Part shown: positions 19,860 through 30,773 of the stretch, in pieces
How the letters are laid out: each line of letters starts with the position of its first letter
How positions within the stretch are numbered: the stretch's first letter is position 1
Source: Serratia fonticola
Lineage (GTDB): Bacteria; Pseudomonadota; Gammaproteobacteria; Enterobacterales; Enterobacteriaceae
Direction of reading: 5' to 3'
Length of the DNA stretch: 64,000 nt
NCBI RefSeq assembly: GCF_001006005.1
Contig: NZ_CP011254.1
Coordinates: forward strand, 744,001 to 808,000
The notes under the pieces: generated by a model
Seen by the model: the letters and a program-made list of their open reading frames with translations, nothing else
The model's database searches: none
What the model was told of the DNA's origin: nothing
Made by a program: the position numbers and the translations under genes

Positions 19860-19882
19860 GCCGTGTGGGTTTCCCACACGGC
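19860..19882 (-). terminator. Hairpin after the oprD-like gene
   Basis: GCCGTGTGGG and CCCACACGGC form a perfect 10-bp stem with a 3-base loop, 15 bp after the porin stop. A T-run is missing, so it may stabilise the mRNA end as much as terminate. Confidence 0.6.
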
Positions 19883-19896
19883 CAGGCAGGCGTTGA

Positions 19897-21243
19897 TTAG
19901 AACAGGTTGAACTTGTAATCCACCTGGAACTCAATCGAGTGGTTCTGAGCGCGCATCGGCTTGCCATCCGAGGTCAGTTTCGGCTGGTTGTTCTGGCTCT
20001 GGTAGTTCCAGGATGGGCCACCGGACAGCTGGAACGCCAGATTTTTCAGCGCAGGCTGTGACGGCGTCCAACGGGAGTAAACCAGGGTTTCACCACGCTC
20101 GATGCTATGGCCACGGTACTTCATCCCCCAGCCATAGTTGGTGACCATCCCTAACTCAACTTCTGGCGTAACGGCATAGCCGAAGGTCCAGGCCAGCATC
20201 TTTTCCTTATCGCCCACATAGTCGTTACCCCAACTGTCGGCCATGGAGTTAAAGGTGCCGCGGCTGTGTTTGGCCAAGTGCCACTCAAAGCGCCCTAACC
20301 CGTTGCCATTATCGAGTGAGGCCCGGGTGTATGAAGCACCAACCTTGTGCTTCCAACGCTCGGCGCGCCATTCGGCGTACATCGCATAATGGTAGGCATC
20401 ATCATCGAACGTCTTGTGACGGGTAGACATGCGGGTCCAGTCTTGCAAACCATGGTTGTAATATACCTGGCTGGCAAACTTGAGGCGATTCTCTGCCCAG
20501 GACGCCGGTTGCCAACCCAGCTCCACCCCGTGACGTTGCATATAGTTATGGCTTTCACCCAGGAAATAGAGCGCGCTATAGCCGTGATCGCTATAGCTCA
20601 ATTCACCGGTCGCAATGCTGCTGATCTCCTTTTTATCCGCAGTGCGGAAATGGATCTTATCCGGAGAATCCCTGTCGCTATAACGGGTCACGTAGGCACC
20701 GCGAACCCGAACAGGCCCGGTAGCCGCTTCGCCACGCAAGCCCAGATAGGTACTTGGAATGGCACGCGTGGAGTTATTGAGTGCTCCCCATTTTTTAATC
20801 TGCTGCCAACCGGAATAAAGGTGCAGATAGGTATCATCATCACCCAAACGCCCTTTCAGGTAGAGCTGACCAATCTTGTTGAAACCTTTCGCCTGGCCGT
20901 TATCGTTATACAACACGCTACGGCCCCAGAAATCATCGCTGGCGGCCAGCTTAATCACGCCATAATAAGAAGCGTCTACTCCCAACATATCCGCAAAATA
21001 GCCGGACTGATAATCAAGGGTGATCCCCTGCCCCCAGGCCGTTTGGATGGAGCGCTCCCCATAATCCTCGGTGCTTAAATTTTTAAACACGTTACGGAAA
21101 GAAAGGTCTGCGTGGCTATCGTTAATAAAACTTGAGAAGAGATGATCGCTTACCTTTATTTCCTCTGCGCTGAGGGGTAAAGAGAACATCAGTGCAAACA
21201 GTGCCAGAGGTTTTTTAATTTTAAATTTATTAATTTGATACAT
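19897..21243 (-). CDS. OprD-family outer-membrane porin
   Basis: 448 residues with a signal peptide (KPLALFALMFSLPLSAEE), then alternating strand-like sequence and a C-terminal phenylalanine (QVDYKFNLF) as in outer-membrane barrels. Patterns such as IQTAWGQGITLDYQSGYF and LGVDASYYGVIKL fit the OprD/chitoporin family. It is the last gene of nupC-cpdB-pdp-porin, which suggests entry of nucleotides or nucleosides (inference from context; OprD porins also take up amino acids and sugars). Confidence 0.85.
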   Translation of the reverse strand: MYQINKFKIKKPLALFALMFSLPLSAEEIKVSDHLFSSFINDSHADLSFRNVFKNLSTEDYGERSIQTAWGQGITLDYQSGYFADMLGVDASYYGVIKLAASDDFWGRSVLYNDNGQAKGFNKIGQLYLKGRLGDDDTYLHLYSGWQQIKKWGALNNSTRAIPSTYLGLRGEAATGPVRVRGAYVTRYSDRDSPDKIHFRTADKKEISSIATGELSYSDHGYSALYFLGESHNYMQRHGVELGWQPASWAENRLKFASQVYYNHGLQDWTRMSTRHKTFDDDAYHYAMYAEWRAERWKHKVGASYTRASLDNGNGLGRFEWHLAKHSRGTFNSMADSWGNDYVGDKEKMLAWTFGYAVTPEVELGMVTNYGWGMKYRGHSIERGETLVYSRWTPSQPALKNLAFQLSGGPSWNYQSQNNQPKLTSDGKPMRAQNHSIEFQVDYKFNLF

Positions 21244-21354
21244 AGAAAAATCCCGTTTTCTATCTACTCACCCAGAACTATTTTAATTAAATGATTTCTA
21301 GATAATGTTGAAAATGTGTCACCCTGCAACCAGGGCGACACACGGTTAATATTA

Positions 21355-22656
21355 TTATTCTGTAATAATGGTATGGATCAGTTTTGGCGCTTGTGCCTTA
21401 TCGGCAAGGGTAATGCTGTCATAGATTTTCTCCATGACGTTCGCCACATCCGGGCGATTGGCATGGATCGTTACCAGTGAGTCACCGATGGCGACCCGAT
21501 CGCCGACTTTTTTATGCATCATCAGGCCCACGGCCAGATCGATGTCATCTTCCTTGGTGGCACGACCGGCACCGAGCAACATGGCTGCCACACCGATTTC
21601 GTCGGCCACGATATTGGCTACCACACCGGCCTGCTTGGCGGGGACTTCAATCAGGTATTTAGCCTGCGGCAGCTTCTCTGGATGGTCCACCATTGAAGCA
21701 TCGCCGCCCTGGTTGGCCAGGAAGTCACGGAACTTGGCCAGAGCCTTGCCGTTATCGATCACCTCTTGCAGCATGGCGCGCGCAGCCGGTAACGAATCGG
21801 CCTTCTTCGCCAGCACGACCATTTGGCTACCCAACTGCATGACCAGTTCGGTCAGATCTTCCGGGCCTTCGCCACGCAGCGTATCGATGGCTTCCTTCAC
21901 TTCCAGCGCATTACCGATGGCGTAGCCCAAGGGCTGCGACATATCGGAGATCACCGCCATGGTATTACGGCCCACGTGGTTACCAATGCGCACCATCGCC
22001 GTGGCCAGCTCGACGGCATCCTCGGTGGTTTTCATAAACGCACCGGCACCGGTTTTCACGTCCAGCACGATGGCATCGGCACCCGCCGCAATCTTCTTGC
22101 TCATGATCGAACCGGCAATCAGCGGAATTGAGTTCACCGTGCCGGTCACATCACGCAGCGCATACAGCTTCTTATCCGCCGGGGTCAGGTTACCGGTTTG
22201 GCCAATCACCGCCACCTTGTCGCGGTTCACCAGCTCGATAAACTGTTTGCTGGAGATTTCCACGTGGAAACCGGCTACCGCTTCCAGCTTATCAATAGTG
22301 CCACCGGTATGCCCCAGGCCGCGGCCCGACATCTTCGCCACCGGGATATCCAGCGCCGCTACCAGCGGTGCCAGCACCAGCGTGGTGGTATCACCCACGC
22401 CGCCGGTGGAGTGCTTGTCTACCTTGACGCCTTCGATCGCCGAGAGATCGATCACGTCACCGGAGTTCACCATCGACATGGTCAGATCGGCACGCTCACG
22501 ATCGTTCATATCCTGGAAGAAGATCGCCATCGCCAGCGCACTGGCCTGGTAATCCGGAATATCTCCCCGGGTATAGCCGTTAACAAAAAACTCAATCTCT
22601 TGCGTAGTCAGCTCTTTTCCATCGCGCTTTTTGGCGATGATATCAACCATTCTCAT
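21355..22656 (-). CDS. pdp: Pyrimidine-nucleoside phosphorylase, Bacillus type
   Basis: 433 residues from the ATG at 22656, chosen because GGGGA stands 6-7 bases upstream and the Bacillus protein begins the same way ([15 protein letters not shown]). Phosphate-binding motif [13 protein letters not shown] and the [17 protein letters not shown] segment mark a thymidine/pyrimidine phosphorylase. From memory, the sequence follows Bacillus Pdp much more closely than E. coli DeoA, down to the C-terminus [11 protein letters not shown]. It phosphorolyses uridine, thymidine and deoxyuridine in the cytosol. It follows cpdB by 17 bp. Confidence 0.9.
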   Translation of the reverse strand: MRMVDIIAKKRDGKELTTQEIEFFVNGYTRGDIPDYQASALAMAIFFQDMNDRERADLTMSMVNSGDVIDLSAIEGVKVDKHSTGGVGDTTTLVLAPLVAALDIPVAKMSGRGLGHTGGTIDKLEAVAGFHVEISSKQFIELVNRDKVAVIGQTGNLTPADKKLYALRDVTGTVNSIPLIAGSIMSKKIAAGADAIVLDVKTGAGAFMKTTEDAVELATAMVRIGNHVGRNTMAVISDMSQPLGYAIGNALEVKEAIDTLRGEGPEDLTELVMQLGSQMVVLAKKADSLPAARAMLQEVIDNGKALAKFRDFLANQGGDASMVDHPEKLPQAKYLIEVPAKQAGVVANIVADEIGVAAMLLGAGRATKEDDIDLAVGLMMHKKVGDRVAIGDSLVTIHANRPDVANVMEKIYDSITLADKAQAPKLIHTIITE

Positions 22657-22673
22657 TGTCATTCCCCGGCTCT

Positions 22674-24623
22674 TTATTTCTGTAAATCAATCTTGTAAAC
22701 GGCAAAGCCGATATCGTCTTTTCCTACCAGCGTCATTGGATGCTGTGCGGACTGCAAAATGTAATCAGCCGCATTCTGGCTTGGTGAGGTCTCGATGCGG
22801 ATATCCAACGGCTTATCCGCAGTAATTTGCGCGATCCGCCAGTTGTTTTTTACCTCTGGCTTATATGCGCCATGCTGTTTGGTCTGCTCGGAGATGTAGT
22901 TGGCTACGATAGTGCGCACTTCATCCGGCGAAGAGATAACGATATTTTTTTCACCCGTACCGGCGAACTTGCCGGTAAATGCCCGGTAATTGTTCACGGC
23001 AACCAGGAATGGCGCGTCTGCCACCACCGGCTTACCTTTATAGGTCAGCGACTTGATACGCTGGGCCTGTGGATTGATCACGTTGCAATCCACGTCATAA
23101 CGCGCAGGCTGGGTCACGTCGATCTGATAGCTCAGATCGTCAAACATATCGAAGTTGTAGGCCCGGAAACCGTTCCAGTTGAGCAGTGACTGTGGCTTAT
23201 CGCTTTTCACGTCGATCTGGTTGTACATGCCCGCAGAGCACTCCAGCCACTCTTTCAGATCGCTGCCTTTCACTTTCACTGCCGCCAGCGTGTTGGAATA
23301 CTGGTAAAGATCGGCCGCGTTACGGAAGCTCAGAGGCCCTTTACGCATATCAACGAAGGCCGCCGGGTCGTTCTTCCTGCCACCCGCCTTGAACGGTGCC
23401 GCAGCAGAAAGAACTGGGATATCAGCCAGATCCGGATCGCCCTGAATAAAGTGCTCAACGTAGGCTTTCTGCGCCGCACGGATGATCTGGATGGCCGAGG
23501 AATCCTGCACTAACGACAGATAGGTATTGGTATCTTCGGCAATGGTGCCAATCGGCTTGTTAACGAACTCACGGGTGTCGTTATGTGCCTGCTCAAGCGT
23601 TTTCACCAACGAGGCCTTGGCATCGACCAGCGATTTGTCATTCTTCTTATCAAAGATTGGGCGCGCTTCTGCACGGCTGGAGACCACTTTCCACTTATTG
23701 GTTTCCCCTTCCAGCACCAGATCGATCACCCCCAGGTTATCTGCCCAGTGGCCTGGCATGACTGCAGGTACACCGTTGACCGTACCCTTTTCAAGGTCTA
23801 CCCCAGGAATAGCGGCAAAATCCTTGCTTGGGAAAATACCGTGAGAGTGGCCAAAGGTAATGGCATCGATGCCTGGAACCTGCGTGAGGTAGTAGACCGA
23901 GTTTTCTGCCAGCGCTTTGTAAGGATCGGCAGAGATGCCGGAGTGGGCGATAGCAATCACGATATCCGCCCCTTCTTTACGCATCTGTGGCACCAGCTCT
24001 TTGGCGGTTTCGGTAATATCTTTGGTAATCACCTTGCCCGACAGCTTGTCCTTGTCCCACAGCACTACCTGTGGTGGTACAAAGCCGATATAACCGATGC
24101 GCAGCTTATGCTCTTTACCCTCGGTATCTTTTACCGGCGTTTCCACGATCAGGTACTGTTTGAAATAAGGCTTGTTGGTTTTGGCGTCGTAGACGTTGGC
24201 GTTGATGTACGGGAATTTGGCCCCGCTAATCGCCATTTTCAGGTAATCCAGCCCGTAGTTGAACTCGTGGTTGCCCAGGCTGCCGACCGCATAATCCAGG
24301 GTGTTCATCGCCTGATAAACCGGATGCACATCGCCCTTTTTCAGGTTGGCTGCGGCATAGTCCGCCATCGGGCTACCCTGAATGATATCGCCGTTATCGA
24401 CCAGCACGCTGTTGGTCGCTTCCGCGCGGGCAGCATCAATCAACGTGGCCGCTCTCACCAAACCGTACTGAGCGGTGGCTTTATCTTTGTAATAGTCATA
24501 ATCCATCATGTTGCCGTGAACGTCGGTGGTTTCCATGATACGGAGATCCACCGTTGCGGCATGCGCAGCGCCTGCAACCAACAGGGCCAATAACGATAGT
24601 TTGAGGGGAGAAGTCATTTTCAT
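22674..24623 (-). CDS. cpdB: 2',3'-cyclic-nucleotide 2'-phosphodiesterase/3'-nucleotidase
   Basis: 649-residue periplasmic enzyme. The start at 24623 ([18 protein letters not shown]) follows AAGGAATATGTG and opens a signal peptide ending AAHA. The metallophosphatase core has [25 protein letters not shown] and FGHSHGIFP, and the C-terminal 5'-nucleotidase domain has [12 protein letters not shown] and [14 protein letters not shown]. It hydrolyses cyclic 2',3'-nucleotides and 3'-nucleotides to nucleosides, which the NupC gene just upstream would import. Confidence 0.95.
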   Translation of the reverse strand: MKMTSPLKLSLLALLVAGAAHAATVDLRIMETTDVHGNMMDYDYYKDKATAQYGLVRAATLIDAARAEATNSVLVDNGDIIQGSPMADYAAANLKKGDVHPVYQAMNTLDYAVGSLGNHEFNYGLDYLKMAISGAKFPYINANVYDAKTNKPYFKQYLIVETPVKDTEGKEHKLRIGYIGFVPPQVVLWDKDKLSGKVITKDITETAKELVPQMRKEGADIVIAIAHSGISADPYKALAENSVYYLTQVPGIDAITFGHSHGIFPSKDFAAIPGVDLEKGTVNGVPAVMPGHWADNLGVIDLVLEGETNKWKVVSSRAEARPIFDKKNDKSLVDAKASLVKTLEQAHNDTREFVNKPIGTIAEDTNTYLSLVQDSSAIQIIRAAQKAYVEHFIQGDPDLADIPVLSAAAPFKAGGRKNDPAAFVDMRKGPLSFRNAADLYQYSNTLAAVKVKGSDLKEWLECSAGMYNQIDVKSDKPQSLLNWNGFRAYNFDMFDDLSYQIDVTQPARYDVDCNVINPQAQRIKSLTYKGKPVVADAPFLVAVNNYRAFTGKFAGTGEKNIVISSPDEVRTIVANYISEQTKQHGAYKPEVKNNWRIAQITADKPLDIRIETSPSQNAADYILQSAQHPMTLVGKDDIGFAVYKIDLQK

Positions 24624-24685
24624 CACATATTCCTTATTGTTATAGCGATAGCAGGCCACAACCTCTCGATGTGGCCTTGAGATAA

Positions 24686-25867
24686 TTAAAAGAAGAAACC
24701 TACGACGGCGGCGTTCAGGAAGCTGACCAGCGTGGAGCCGTAAAGCAGCTTCAGGCCAAAACGGGCTGCGGCGTTACCTTGCTTGGAATCCAATGCCTTG
24801 ATGGCACCGACAATAATGCCGATAGAGGAGAAGTTGGCGAACGACACCAGGAACACCGAAATAATCGCCATGGTACGTTCAGAGAAGTTGTAATCACCCT
24901 GCGACAGGTTGAGCATGGCAACAAATTCGTTGCTGACGATCTTGGTTGCCATCAGGCCACCGGCCTGCACTGCTTCGTTCCACGGCACACCCACCAGGAA
25001 AGCGAGCGGAGAGAACACGTAACCCAACACGCCTTGGAAGGAAATGCCAAATGCAGCGGTGAATAGCGCGTTAGCCATGGTGATCAGCGCAATAAAGCCG
25101 ATCAGCATCGCGCCAACGATAATCGCCACCTTGAAGCCATCGAGGATGTATTCACTCAAGACTTCGAAGAAGCTCTGCTTCTCCCCTTCAATGACATCCA
25201 GAATGTCTTCCTCAGGCTTGACCTGATAAGGGTTGATCAGCGACGCCATGATAAAGCCACCAAACAGGTTCAGCACCAAGGCAGTCACCACGTAGCGTGG
25301 ATCGAGCATCACCATGTAAGCCCCCACAATCGCCATTGAGACCGTCGACATGGCTGAGGTACACAGCGTATACAGGCGGTGCTCCGGCAGCAGGCCGAGC
25401 TGTTTTTTCACCGAGATGAACACTTCAGACTGGCCGAGGATCGCCGAAGCCACCGCGTTATAGGATTCCAAGCGCCCCATGCCGTTGACCTTGCTCAGCG
25501 CCAGGCCGATGTACTTGATGATAAAGCCCAGGATGCGCCAGTGTTGCAGGATGCCGATCAGCGCGGAGATAAACACGATGGGCAGCAAAACGGACAGGAA
25601 GAAAGAGATCTCGCCGTGATTCACCAAACCACCAAAGACGAAGTTTACCCCTTCGTTGGCATAGGACAGTAAATTGCCAAATACCCCGGCGATCACGCCA
25701 ATCACTTTGTTGCCTACGTCGGTCTTAAGCAGCAGTGCGGTCATCAAAAACTGGCAGGCCAGCATGACGAAAATCGGACGATAGCGGATGTTTTTGCGAT
25801 CGTTGCTCACTAAAAGTGCCAAAATACAGATAGTAACGATACACACTATCCCTATGATATATTTCAT
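24686..25867 (-). CDS. nupC: Concentrative nucleoside transporter NupC
   Basis: 393-residue CNT-family symporter, exactly the length I remember for Bacillus subtilis NupC and with long near-identical stretches, for example [20 protein letters not shown] and [11 protein letters not shown]. It is first in nupC-cpdB-pdp-oprD and has a GGGGAAAAG ribosome site. It imports pyrimidine (and perhaps purine) nucleosides with H+ or Na+ across the inner membrane. E. coli NupC is 400 residues and reads less alike. Confidence 0.92.
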   Translation of the reverse strand: MKYIIGIVCIVTICILALLVSNDRKNIRYRPIFVMLACQFLMTALLLKTDVGNKVIGVIAGVFGNLLSYANEGVNFVFGGLVNHGEISFFLSVLLPIVFISALIGILQHWRILGFIIKYIGLALSKVNGMGRLESYNAVASAILGQSEVFISVKKQLGLLPEHRLYTLCTSAMSTVSMAIVGAYMVMLDPRYVVTALVLNLFGGFIMASLINPYQVKPEEDILDVIEGEKQSFFEVLSEYILDGFKVAIIVGAMLIGFIALITMANALFTAAFGISFQGVLGYVFSPLAFLVGVPWNEAVQAGGLMATKIVSNEFVAMLNLSQGDYNFSERTMAIISVFLVSFANFSSIGIIVGAIKALDSKQGNAAARFGLKLLYGSTLVSFLNAAVVGFFF

Positions 25868-25960
25868 CTTTTCCCCAAAATTATCTGTGAACTTTTACGT
25901 TCCGTTGCCGAGCCTTGTACCCTGACGTTTGCCGGGAACTAATGATGTTATTATCGAAAC

Positions 25961-26004
25961 ATAACACAGACAATATGTTATTAAAGTTACACCGATCACA
26001 TTTA
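25961..26004 (-). promoter_or_regulatory. Candidate CRP/CytR-type control region of nupC operon
   Basis: About 100 bp upstream of nupC lies ATAACA, 9 bases, TGTTAT (25,961-25,981), a DeoR/CytR-like palindrome. Next to it on the minus strand is TGTGATCGGTGTAACTTT (26,000-25,983), whose left half matches the CRP consensus and whose right half is poor. Control by CRP with a nucleoside repressor is usual for such operons; the exact sites are my guess. Confidence 0.4.
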
Positions 26005-26262
26005 AAAATGACAATAGCCTTAAAATACATATATGTAACATGTTGTACTTATCACTAACATTAACTTGATTAGGGAATAGGCAGGGATGAACATTGTTGG
26101 GGTGAGTTTTTCGATCTCTGGTATCGGGCATTTTGGGGGAAAAGGGAGAATGCTGGCGCAGGAAGGTAGCCCTGCCCTTGTTTGAAATTAGAGCAATCGC
26201 TCGGCTTTGTGACAGAAACCCATTGACGACACAGGGCCAAATACGGTTTAATGCGCCCCGTT

Positions 26263-26338
26263 GCCCGGATAGCTCAGTCGGTAGAGCAGGGGATTGAAAA
26301 TCCCCGTGTCCTTGGTTCGATTCCGAGTCCGGGCACCA
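26263..26338 (+). tRNA. tRNA-Phe (GAA)
   Basis: 76-nt gene with encoded CCA. The acceptor stem pairs GCCCGGA with TCCGGGC, the D arm is AGCTCAGTCGGTAGAGCA, the anticodon loop TTGAAAA gives GAA, and the T arm contains GGTTCGATTCC. Its 3' end is the usual integration site for the pKLC102/SPI-7/HAI2 class of ICEs, and the ICE-type recombinase lies just downstream. Confidence 0.98.
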
Positions 26339-26340
26339 TA
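26318..26340. other. Presumed attL of the ICE (tRNA-Phe 3' end)
   Basis: Inferred only. Elements of this class recombine within the 3' end of tRNA genes and restore the tRNA. The conjugation genes continue past the right window edge, so the matching attR copy of this sequence should lie outside. No second copy is seen in the window. Confidence 0.5.
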
Positions 26341-26481
26341 TTCAGAAGCGCTTGTCAAGATTTCAGGACGAAAACCTGGCAGGTACGAAAATGGGTCAGA
26401 ACACGCAATAACCGCAGGCGTAGTTGAAAGGTTTCACTCAGTGATACCATTACCCGGTTGTTGTAAAAAGGCTCTTGATAG

Positions 26482-26510
26482 TCCCGCCTATTCGTGTAGG
26501 CGGGATTTTT
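26482..26510 (+). terminator. Intrinsic terminator downstream of tRNA-Phe
   Basis: TCCCGCCTA and TAGGCGGGA form a 9-bp stem with a 6-base loop, followed by TTTTT on the plus strand. It lies about 145 bp after the tRNA. Sequence from 26,341 to 26,480 shows no gene. Confidence 0.8.
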
Positions 26511-26590
26511 CGCGTTCAATTTTTACAGATTTCGTATGCAAATGTCAAACTGTGTCAAGGAGATACCTTGTCCCCCTTGTGCCCGTTCGC

Positions 26591-27610
26591 CTAACGCTTG
26601 AACTCCTGCTCCATAATATCCCGCAAGCTCTCCACATCTTCATCAATGTACTCCAGCGTAGAACGCAAACTGGAATGCCCCAAGAGGCGCTTTACCGCCT
26701 GAATATTGCGATCCGGGGATTTCATCATGTTGGTCGCTACCGTGTGCCGAAATCGGTGGGGGCTGACTGTAAACCTGCACTCCCGCGAAAGACGCCGAAA
26801 AAAGGCCCGGATAGGATAGATGCCCATATCAGTCATTTCCCCCTGTTGTTTCACCCTGCGTCCCACATCAAAGCGGTTCACATTGAACAACTGCTCTTCC
26901 AGTTCAGCACCGGCCTCGAGTGAACGGATCACCAGTATCTCCAACCGGGGAAACAGCTCGCTAATGATGGGAATACGCAGCTCACGATGATTCTTCGCAC
27001 CGGCGATAATCAAGTCCAACCAGCGCTCTTCAAGATTCACATCACAGATACGTATGTGACGAAGCTGGTTTTGACGTATCGCGGTATAACTAAGAGTATC
27101 AAGCACCGTCAGCCAGAACCAGGCTGGCTGGCAGGCATGAACCCGCCAGTTCACTGCCAGGCTACTGGCCTGCAACCGCTCACGTTCCTCATACTGCGCC
27201 ATCAAACGATACACGGCCTCCACCTGCCCTTCAGTCAGGGTTTTCTTCTTTTTCCTCCCTGCCCGGACCACCGCTTTATTAAAGGGATTATCTTGATGCT
27301 GCAACAGCCCGCACTTCATCCCGAAATTAAACAGCGCCCTCATGTGCGTTACTTTGTTATTCCAGGTCGTCGCCTGTAATTGTTGCTCTTTTAGGACGTA
27401 CCTGCGCCATTCAAGCACCAGCCTGTTATCGACCTCATTCGGCATTTTGGTAGTAAACCGTATAAAGGTTCTCACCACCTTTCGATAACTCCACTCAGTG
27501 TCATTACGGACAGCGTGACTGAAAAAATAATGGTCTAACAGCGCATCGAATGTTAATAATTGTTCACAAGTCACCAGATGTTCCCCAGATTTTATCCATA
27601 AAATAATCAA
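26591..27610 (-). CDS. Tyrosine recombinase, ICE integrase
   Basis: 339-residue site-specific recombinase. The N-terminal SAM-like core-binding region is followed by the catalytic domain with LDTLSYTAIRQNQLRHI (first Arg), the HxxR box HRFRHTVATNMM and the tyrosine in SSLRSTLEYIDED; the family residues seem complete. It points towards the tRNA-Phe gene 250 bp away, the usual layout for an integrase that inserts its element there. Confidence 0.9.
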   Translation of the reverse strand: MIILWIKSGEHLVTCEQLLTFDALLDHYFFSHAVRNDTEWSYRKVVRTFIRFTTKMPNEVDNRLVLEWRRYVLKEQQLQATTWNNKVTHMRALFNFGMKCGLLQHQDNPFNKAVVRAGRKKKKTLTEGQVEAVYRLMAQYEERERLQASSLAVNWRVHACQPAWFWLTVLDTLSYTAIRQNQLRHIRICDVNLEERWLDLIIAGAKNHRELRIPIISELFPRLEILVIRSLEAGAELEEQLFNVNRFDVGRRVKQQGEMTDMGIYPIRAFFRRLSRECRFTVSPHRFRHTVATNMMKSPDRNIQAVKRLLGHSSLRSTLEYIDEDVESLRDIMEQEFKR

Positions 27611-27937
27611 AGAACTACCTGCAAGAAATGAGAAAACATTTCAGCAATATCCATTTGCCAGACTGGTGCTGGCCGCCTGTTTCGAACATAGACTGCATCA
27701 AGCGGTTGAGAAGCAAGGTTGTATCCGCCGGAAGAATTCATAGCATGGGGTATCCTGATAGTGAACAGGCGCTCCACTCTATGAGGAAAAATGACGGCTG
27801 CAACAAAAAACTCTATATTGATATTTAAAACTTTCTTTCATAGAAAACGCCCCATAACTGCCGGGGCGTTATATTGAATACCCTTCAAATAGTTGCTTTA
27901 ACTTTCCACTCCATTGACTGAGCTAATATATTGGATA
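27611..27937. other. Gene-free stretch with a minus-strand terminator
   Basis: No convincing gene. 27,846-27,870 holds AACGCCCC, 9 bases, GGGGCGTT; read on the minus strand the stem is followed by TTTTC, so it terminates the operon ending at 27,938. The same hairpin type recurs at 36,366 and 52,399 in the ICE. Confidence 0.7.
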
Positions 27938-28765
27938 TTAATTCAGTTTTATTTTCTTAAATGCGTTAATGGTATTCTTAATCGCCACTTCTGTCGGTAA
28001 ACGTTCCATCGAACTGGCACCGTAAAACCCGTGGCAGTCAGAACAATGCGACAGAATATAAGCTGCATCTTCCGGCTCTGCGATGGGCCCACCGTGGCAC
28101 AGCACGATAACATCCCCACGCACGGCTTTTGCCGCTGCGGCACAGGCATTGATCACTGGGACACAAGACTCCAGATTGTGCGCAGTATTTGCACCAATAT
28201 CACCTCCGGTCGTTAATCCCAGATGTACCACAATGATATCCGCACCGGCTTCAGTCATCGCTACCGCATCTTCCTCACTAAAGACATACGGCGTGGTCAG
28301 CATCCCTTTATCGTGCGCCTGGCGGATCATCTCCACCTCCAGGCCATAACCCATCCCCGTTTCCTCCAGGTTCTTGCGGAAATTCCCATCAATCAGCCCG
28401 ACGGTAGGGAAGTTCTGGACACCGGCAAAGCCCTGCACTTTCAATTCGTCCAAGAACAACGGAATATTGCAGAAGGGATCTGTTCCACAAACACCGGCCA
28501 GCACCGGCGTTTCTTTTACCACTGGCAGCACTTCATTACCCATCTCACGCACAATCTGGTTGGCGTTACCGTACGGCATCAATCCCGCCAGCGAACCACG
28601 CCCTGCCATCCGAAAACGGCCACTGTTGTAGATCACAATCAAATCTACACCGCCAGCTTCTTCGCAACGTGCAGACAGGCCGGTTCCTGCTCCAGCACCG
28701 ATAATAGGCTCCTGGCGCAAAACTTTCTGTTGCAGCTTCATTTTCACTGTATCGTAATTTTTCAT
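27938..28765 (-). CDS. PEP-hydrolase-family TIM-barrel protein
   Basis: 275 residues. Patterns such as [40 protein letters not shown] and [18 protein letters not shown] match the phosphoenolpyruvate-hydrolase-like TIM-barrel family, usually encoded beside a Tm-1-like protein. The substrate is not known to me; the name comes from PEP mutase relatives. Its ATG overlaps the stop of the upstream gene (ATGA), so the two proteins are probably made in fixed ratio and may act together. Confidence 0.75.
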   Translation of the reverse strand: MKNYDTVKMKLQQKVLRQEPIIGAGAGTGLSARCEEAGGVDLIVIYNSGRFRMAGRGSLAGLMPYGNANQIVREMGNEVLPVVKETPVLAGVCGTDPFCNIPLFLDELKVQGFAGVQNFPTVGLIDGNFRKNLEETGMGYGLEVEMIRQAHDKGMLTTPYVFSEEDAVAMTEAGADIIVVHLGLTTGGDIGANTAHNLESCVPVINACAAAAKAVRGDVIVLCHGGPIAEPEDAAYILSHCSDCHGFYGASSMERLPTEVAIKNTINAFKKIKLN

Positions 28766-30018
28766 AAAGGTTTCCCTGGTGTTGAATCATGTTCAGTTCC
28801 TTGGTGTTGCATGACATTCTGGAACTGCGCAATCACAAGCGAGCAAAACTCAGGTGCATTGATGTGGTGAGGCGTTTTGATAATCTGGCGTTGTGCCGTC
28901 TGGACAACCGTTGACTCCAATCCTTCAGCAAAAGCCTGCCTTGCCTGTAGATCAAAGAACGGTTGCCCTGGAGCATCTAATGCCGAAAATCCGCCTTCTG
29001 GAATGATGAAGCGTACCGGCCCTTCACAGAGATTAAGCTTGTTGCCAATCCAGACGCCGAGCTGGTAGTTTTCCTCTGGTGTTGTGCGCATCAGCGTCAC
29101 CTGAGCGTTATGCTCTACAAACTGCCGATGAGCATAACGCTCAGGTATGCTGTCCCGACCACTGAAATTAACCATGTCGAGTGCTCCAGCACTCCCTACC
29201 CACGGCGTCTGCGTTTGTGCGATACAGTCAAGACGTGTTTCCGGGCAGGCAAGAACACCACCAAACAGCAAATCTGCCGCTTCGGTCAACGTGATATCGA
29301 GAACGCCGACAATTTCACGGTTTTCAACCAACCGCTCCATACTGGTTCCACCGTTGCCGGTAGCATGGAAGACCAATGGATCAAATTGTTCACCCAACGA
29401 TGCAATCAATTGATTGATACAGGGTGTTGTTACACCAAACATCGTCAGGCCTAAAACCGGTTTTCTGGCGTGATCATGTTCAATAGCACTGTTAACGGCA
29501 CCAGCTATCATATTGGCCGCATTAGCCAATATGGTACGTGACAAGTAGTTCAATCCACTGAGGTCAGTAACGGTATACAACATGGCGATATCGACACCAC
29601 CGACATACCCCCCAACATTGCCCGATGCCATAGTGGACACCATTAATTTGGGAATACCGATAGGCATTGCCTGCATAGCAGACGTTATCAATGCCGTTCC
29701 TCCTGATCCCCCAATACCGATAAGACCGGAAATATCATCCACCGTGTTCCGCAAAAAATGGGTCAGCGCGGTAGCCATTGCTGTAACAGCTCTCCCTCGT
29801 TCACCACAGAAAACAGCGTCTATACCATCAGGGTGGTAGGCCGCAATCTGCGTCGCATTGATATCTACTTGATTGTTTGTATGAAATGCATTGGATGAAC
29901 CGGTAGAAACATCAATAACATGAGAATCTACACTTGCAGAACGCAGACAGGACTTCAACCAAAGCAGTTCTTCAAGCTTGGTATCTGCGGTCCCTATGAT
30001 GTACACAAATTTCGCCAT
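28762..30018 (-). CDS. Tm-1-like ATP-binding protein (UPF0261)
   Basis: 418 residues. N-terminal [20 protein letters not shown] and [20 protein letters not shown], then [19 protein letters not shown], are typical of the Tm-1-like family; the plant relative Tm-1 binds a viral replicase, while the bacterial role is unclear. It is translationally coupled to the PEP-hydrolase-like gene and divergent from a TetR gene. A cargo catabolic or detoxification pair under TetR control is the simplest reading (inference). Confidence 0.8.
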   Translation of the reverse strand: MAKFVYIIGTADTKLEELLWLKSCLRSASVDSHVIDVSTGSSNAFHTNNQVDINATQIAAYHPDGIDAVFCGERGRAVTAMATALTHFLRNTVDDISGLIGIGGSGGTALITSAMQAMPIGIPKLMVSTMASGNVGGYVGGVDIAMLYTVTDLSGLNYLSRTILANAANMIAGAVNSAIEHDHARKPVLGLTMFGVTTPCINQLIASLGEQFDPLVFHATGNGGTSMERLVENREIVGVLDITLTEAADLLFGGVLACPETRLDCIAQTQTPWVGSAGALDMVNFSGRDSIPERYAHRQFVEHNAQVTLMRTTPEENYQLGVWIGNKLNLCEGPVRFIIPEGGFSALDAPGQPFFDLQARQAFAEGLESTVVQTAQRQIIKTPHHINAPEFCSLVIAQFQNVMQHQGTEHDSTPGKPL

Positions 30019-30089
30019 AGACGACTCACTCCATGTAAGACGTGAAAGATTTGTTGAGATAGTGCAATATAAAGCTAGGCTAATATTTT

Positions 30090-30105
30090 ATATCTCGCAA
30101 GATAT
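30090..30105. promoter_or_regulatory. Candidate TetR operator
   Basis: ATATCT, CGCA, AGATAT is a perfect palindrome in the 131-bp divergent region between the Tm-1-like gene and the TetR gene. Position and symmetry fit a TetR-family operator that controls both directions. Confidence 0.45.
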
Positions 30106-30149
30106 TTTTATCCTTTAGGATGTTTTTGTTGCAAAAATGAGGCATCACA

Positions 30150-30773
30150 ATGATTCTGTTTGATGAGAACAACCTCTCGCCAGTAAGACGCAGAACGCTG
30201 GAACGCTTGACCAGTGCGGCACTCAAACTATATCAAGAGCAAAAATTCCCCTCTTCAGAAGAAATCACGCGAGAGGCCGAGTACGCCAAAGTCACGCTCA
30301 AAAGCTATTTCTCAACACACAGTGAGTTCGTCGAGTACGTGGTCAAGCAGGTGATCAACTCATTTGATAAACCCGCAATGGACAACACTGCTGAAGAAAA
30401 TGTAGAAAAACTGCTCACTTGGGGATTCGGTGAACTGGATACGCATGAAGCGCTGATGCGTGATGCCATGCGCATTTCCCAGCAACGCTGGCAAGCCTCA
30501 ATCTCAGACAACTCGGAAAGCGAAGAAATAGGATCTCTCAAAAAGAGTAACCGAAAGGCTGCCTTGTCTGAAGCCCTGTCGCCACTTGAGGGCCAGCTTC
30601 CAGAAGAAACGCGCCAAAAACTGGTGATGTTAATGTCGGTTCTCTACGGAACTGAAGCACTGACTGTGCTCAAGGACAGCTTTGGCTTAAACAAAGATGA
30701 GATCACCGATCTCACCGTCTGGGGGGCAAAATTAATGCTGCGCCAGGCTTTGGCTGAGAGTAACAACAGTTAG
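30150..30773 (+). CDS. TetR-family transcriptional regulator
   Basis: 207 residues with an N-terminal helix-turn-helix (PSSEEITREAEYAKVTLKSY, about residues 30-50) followed by the usual FSTHSEFVEYVVKQV helix, then an all-helical ligand domain. It faces the Tm-1-like/PEP-hydrolase-like pair across 131 bp with a palindrome in between, so it probably represses that pair until a ligand appears. The ligand is unknown. Confidence 0.85.
   Translation: MILFDENNLSPVRRRTLERLTSAALKLYQEQKFPSSEEITREAEYAKVTLKSYFSTHSEFVEYVVKQVINSFDKPAMDNTAEENVEKLLTWGFGELDTHEALMRDAMRISQQRWQASISDNSESEEIGSLKKSNRKAALSEALSPLEGQLPEETRQKLVMLMSVLYGTEALTVLKDSFGLNKDEITDLTVWGAKLMLRQALAESNNS

Noticed and set aside
23583..24593. 336-codon plus-strand frame antisense to cpdB
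   Set aside because: Shadow frame of CpdB with no family signal.
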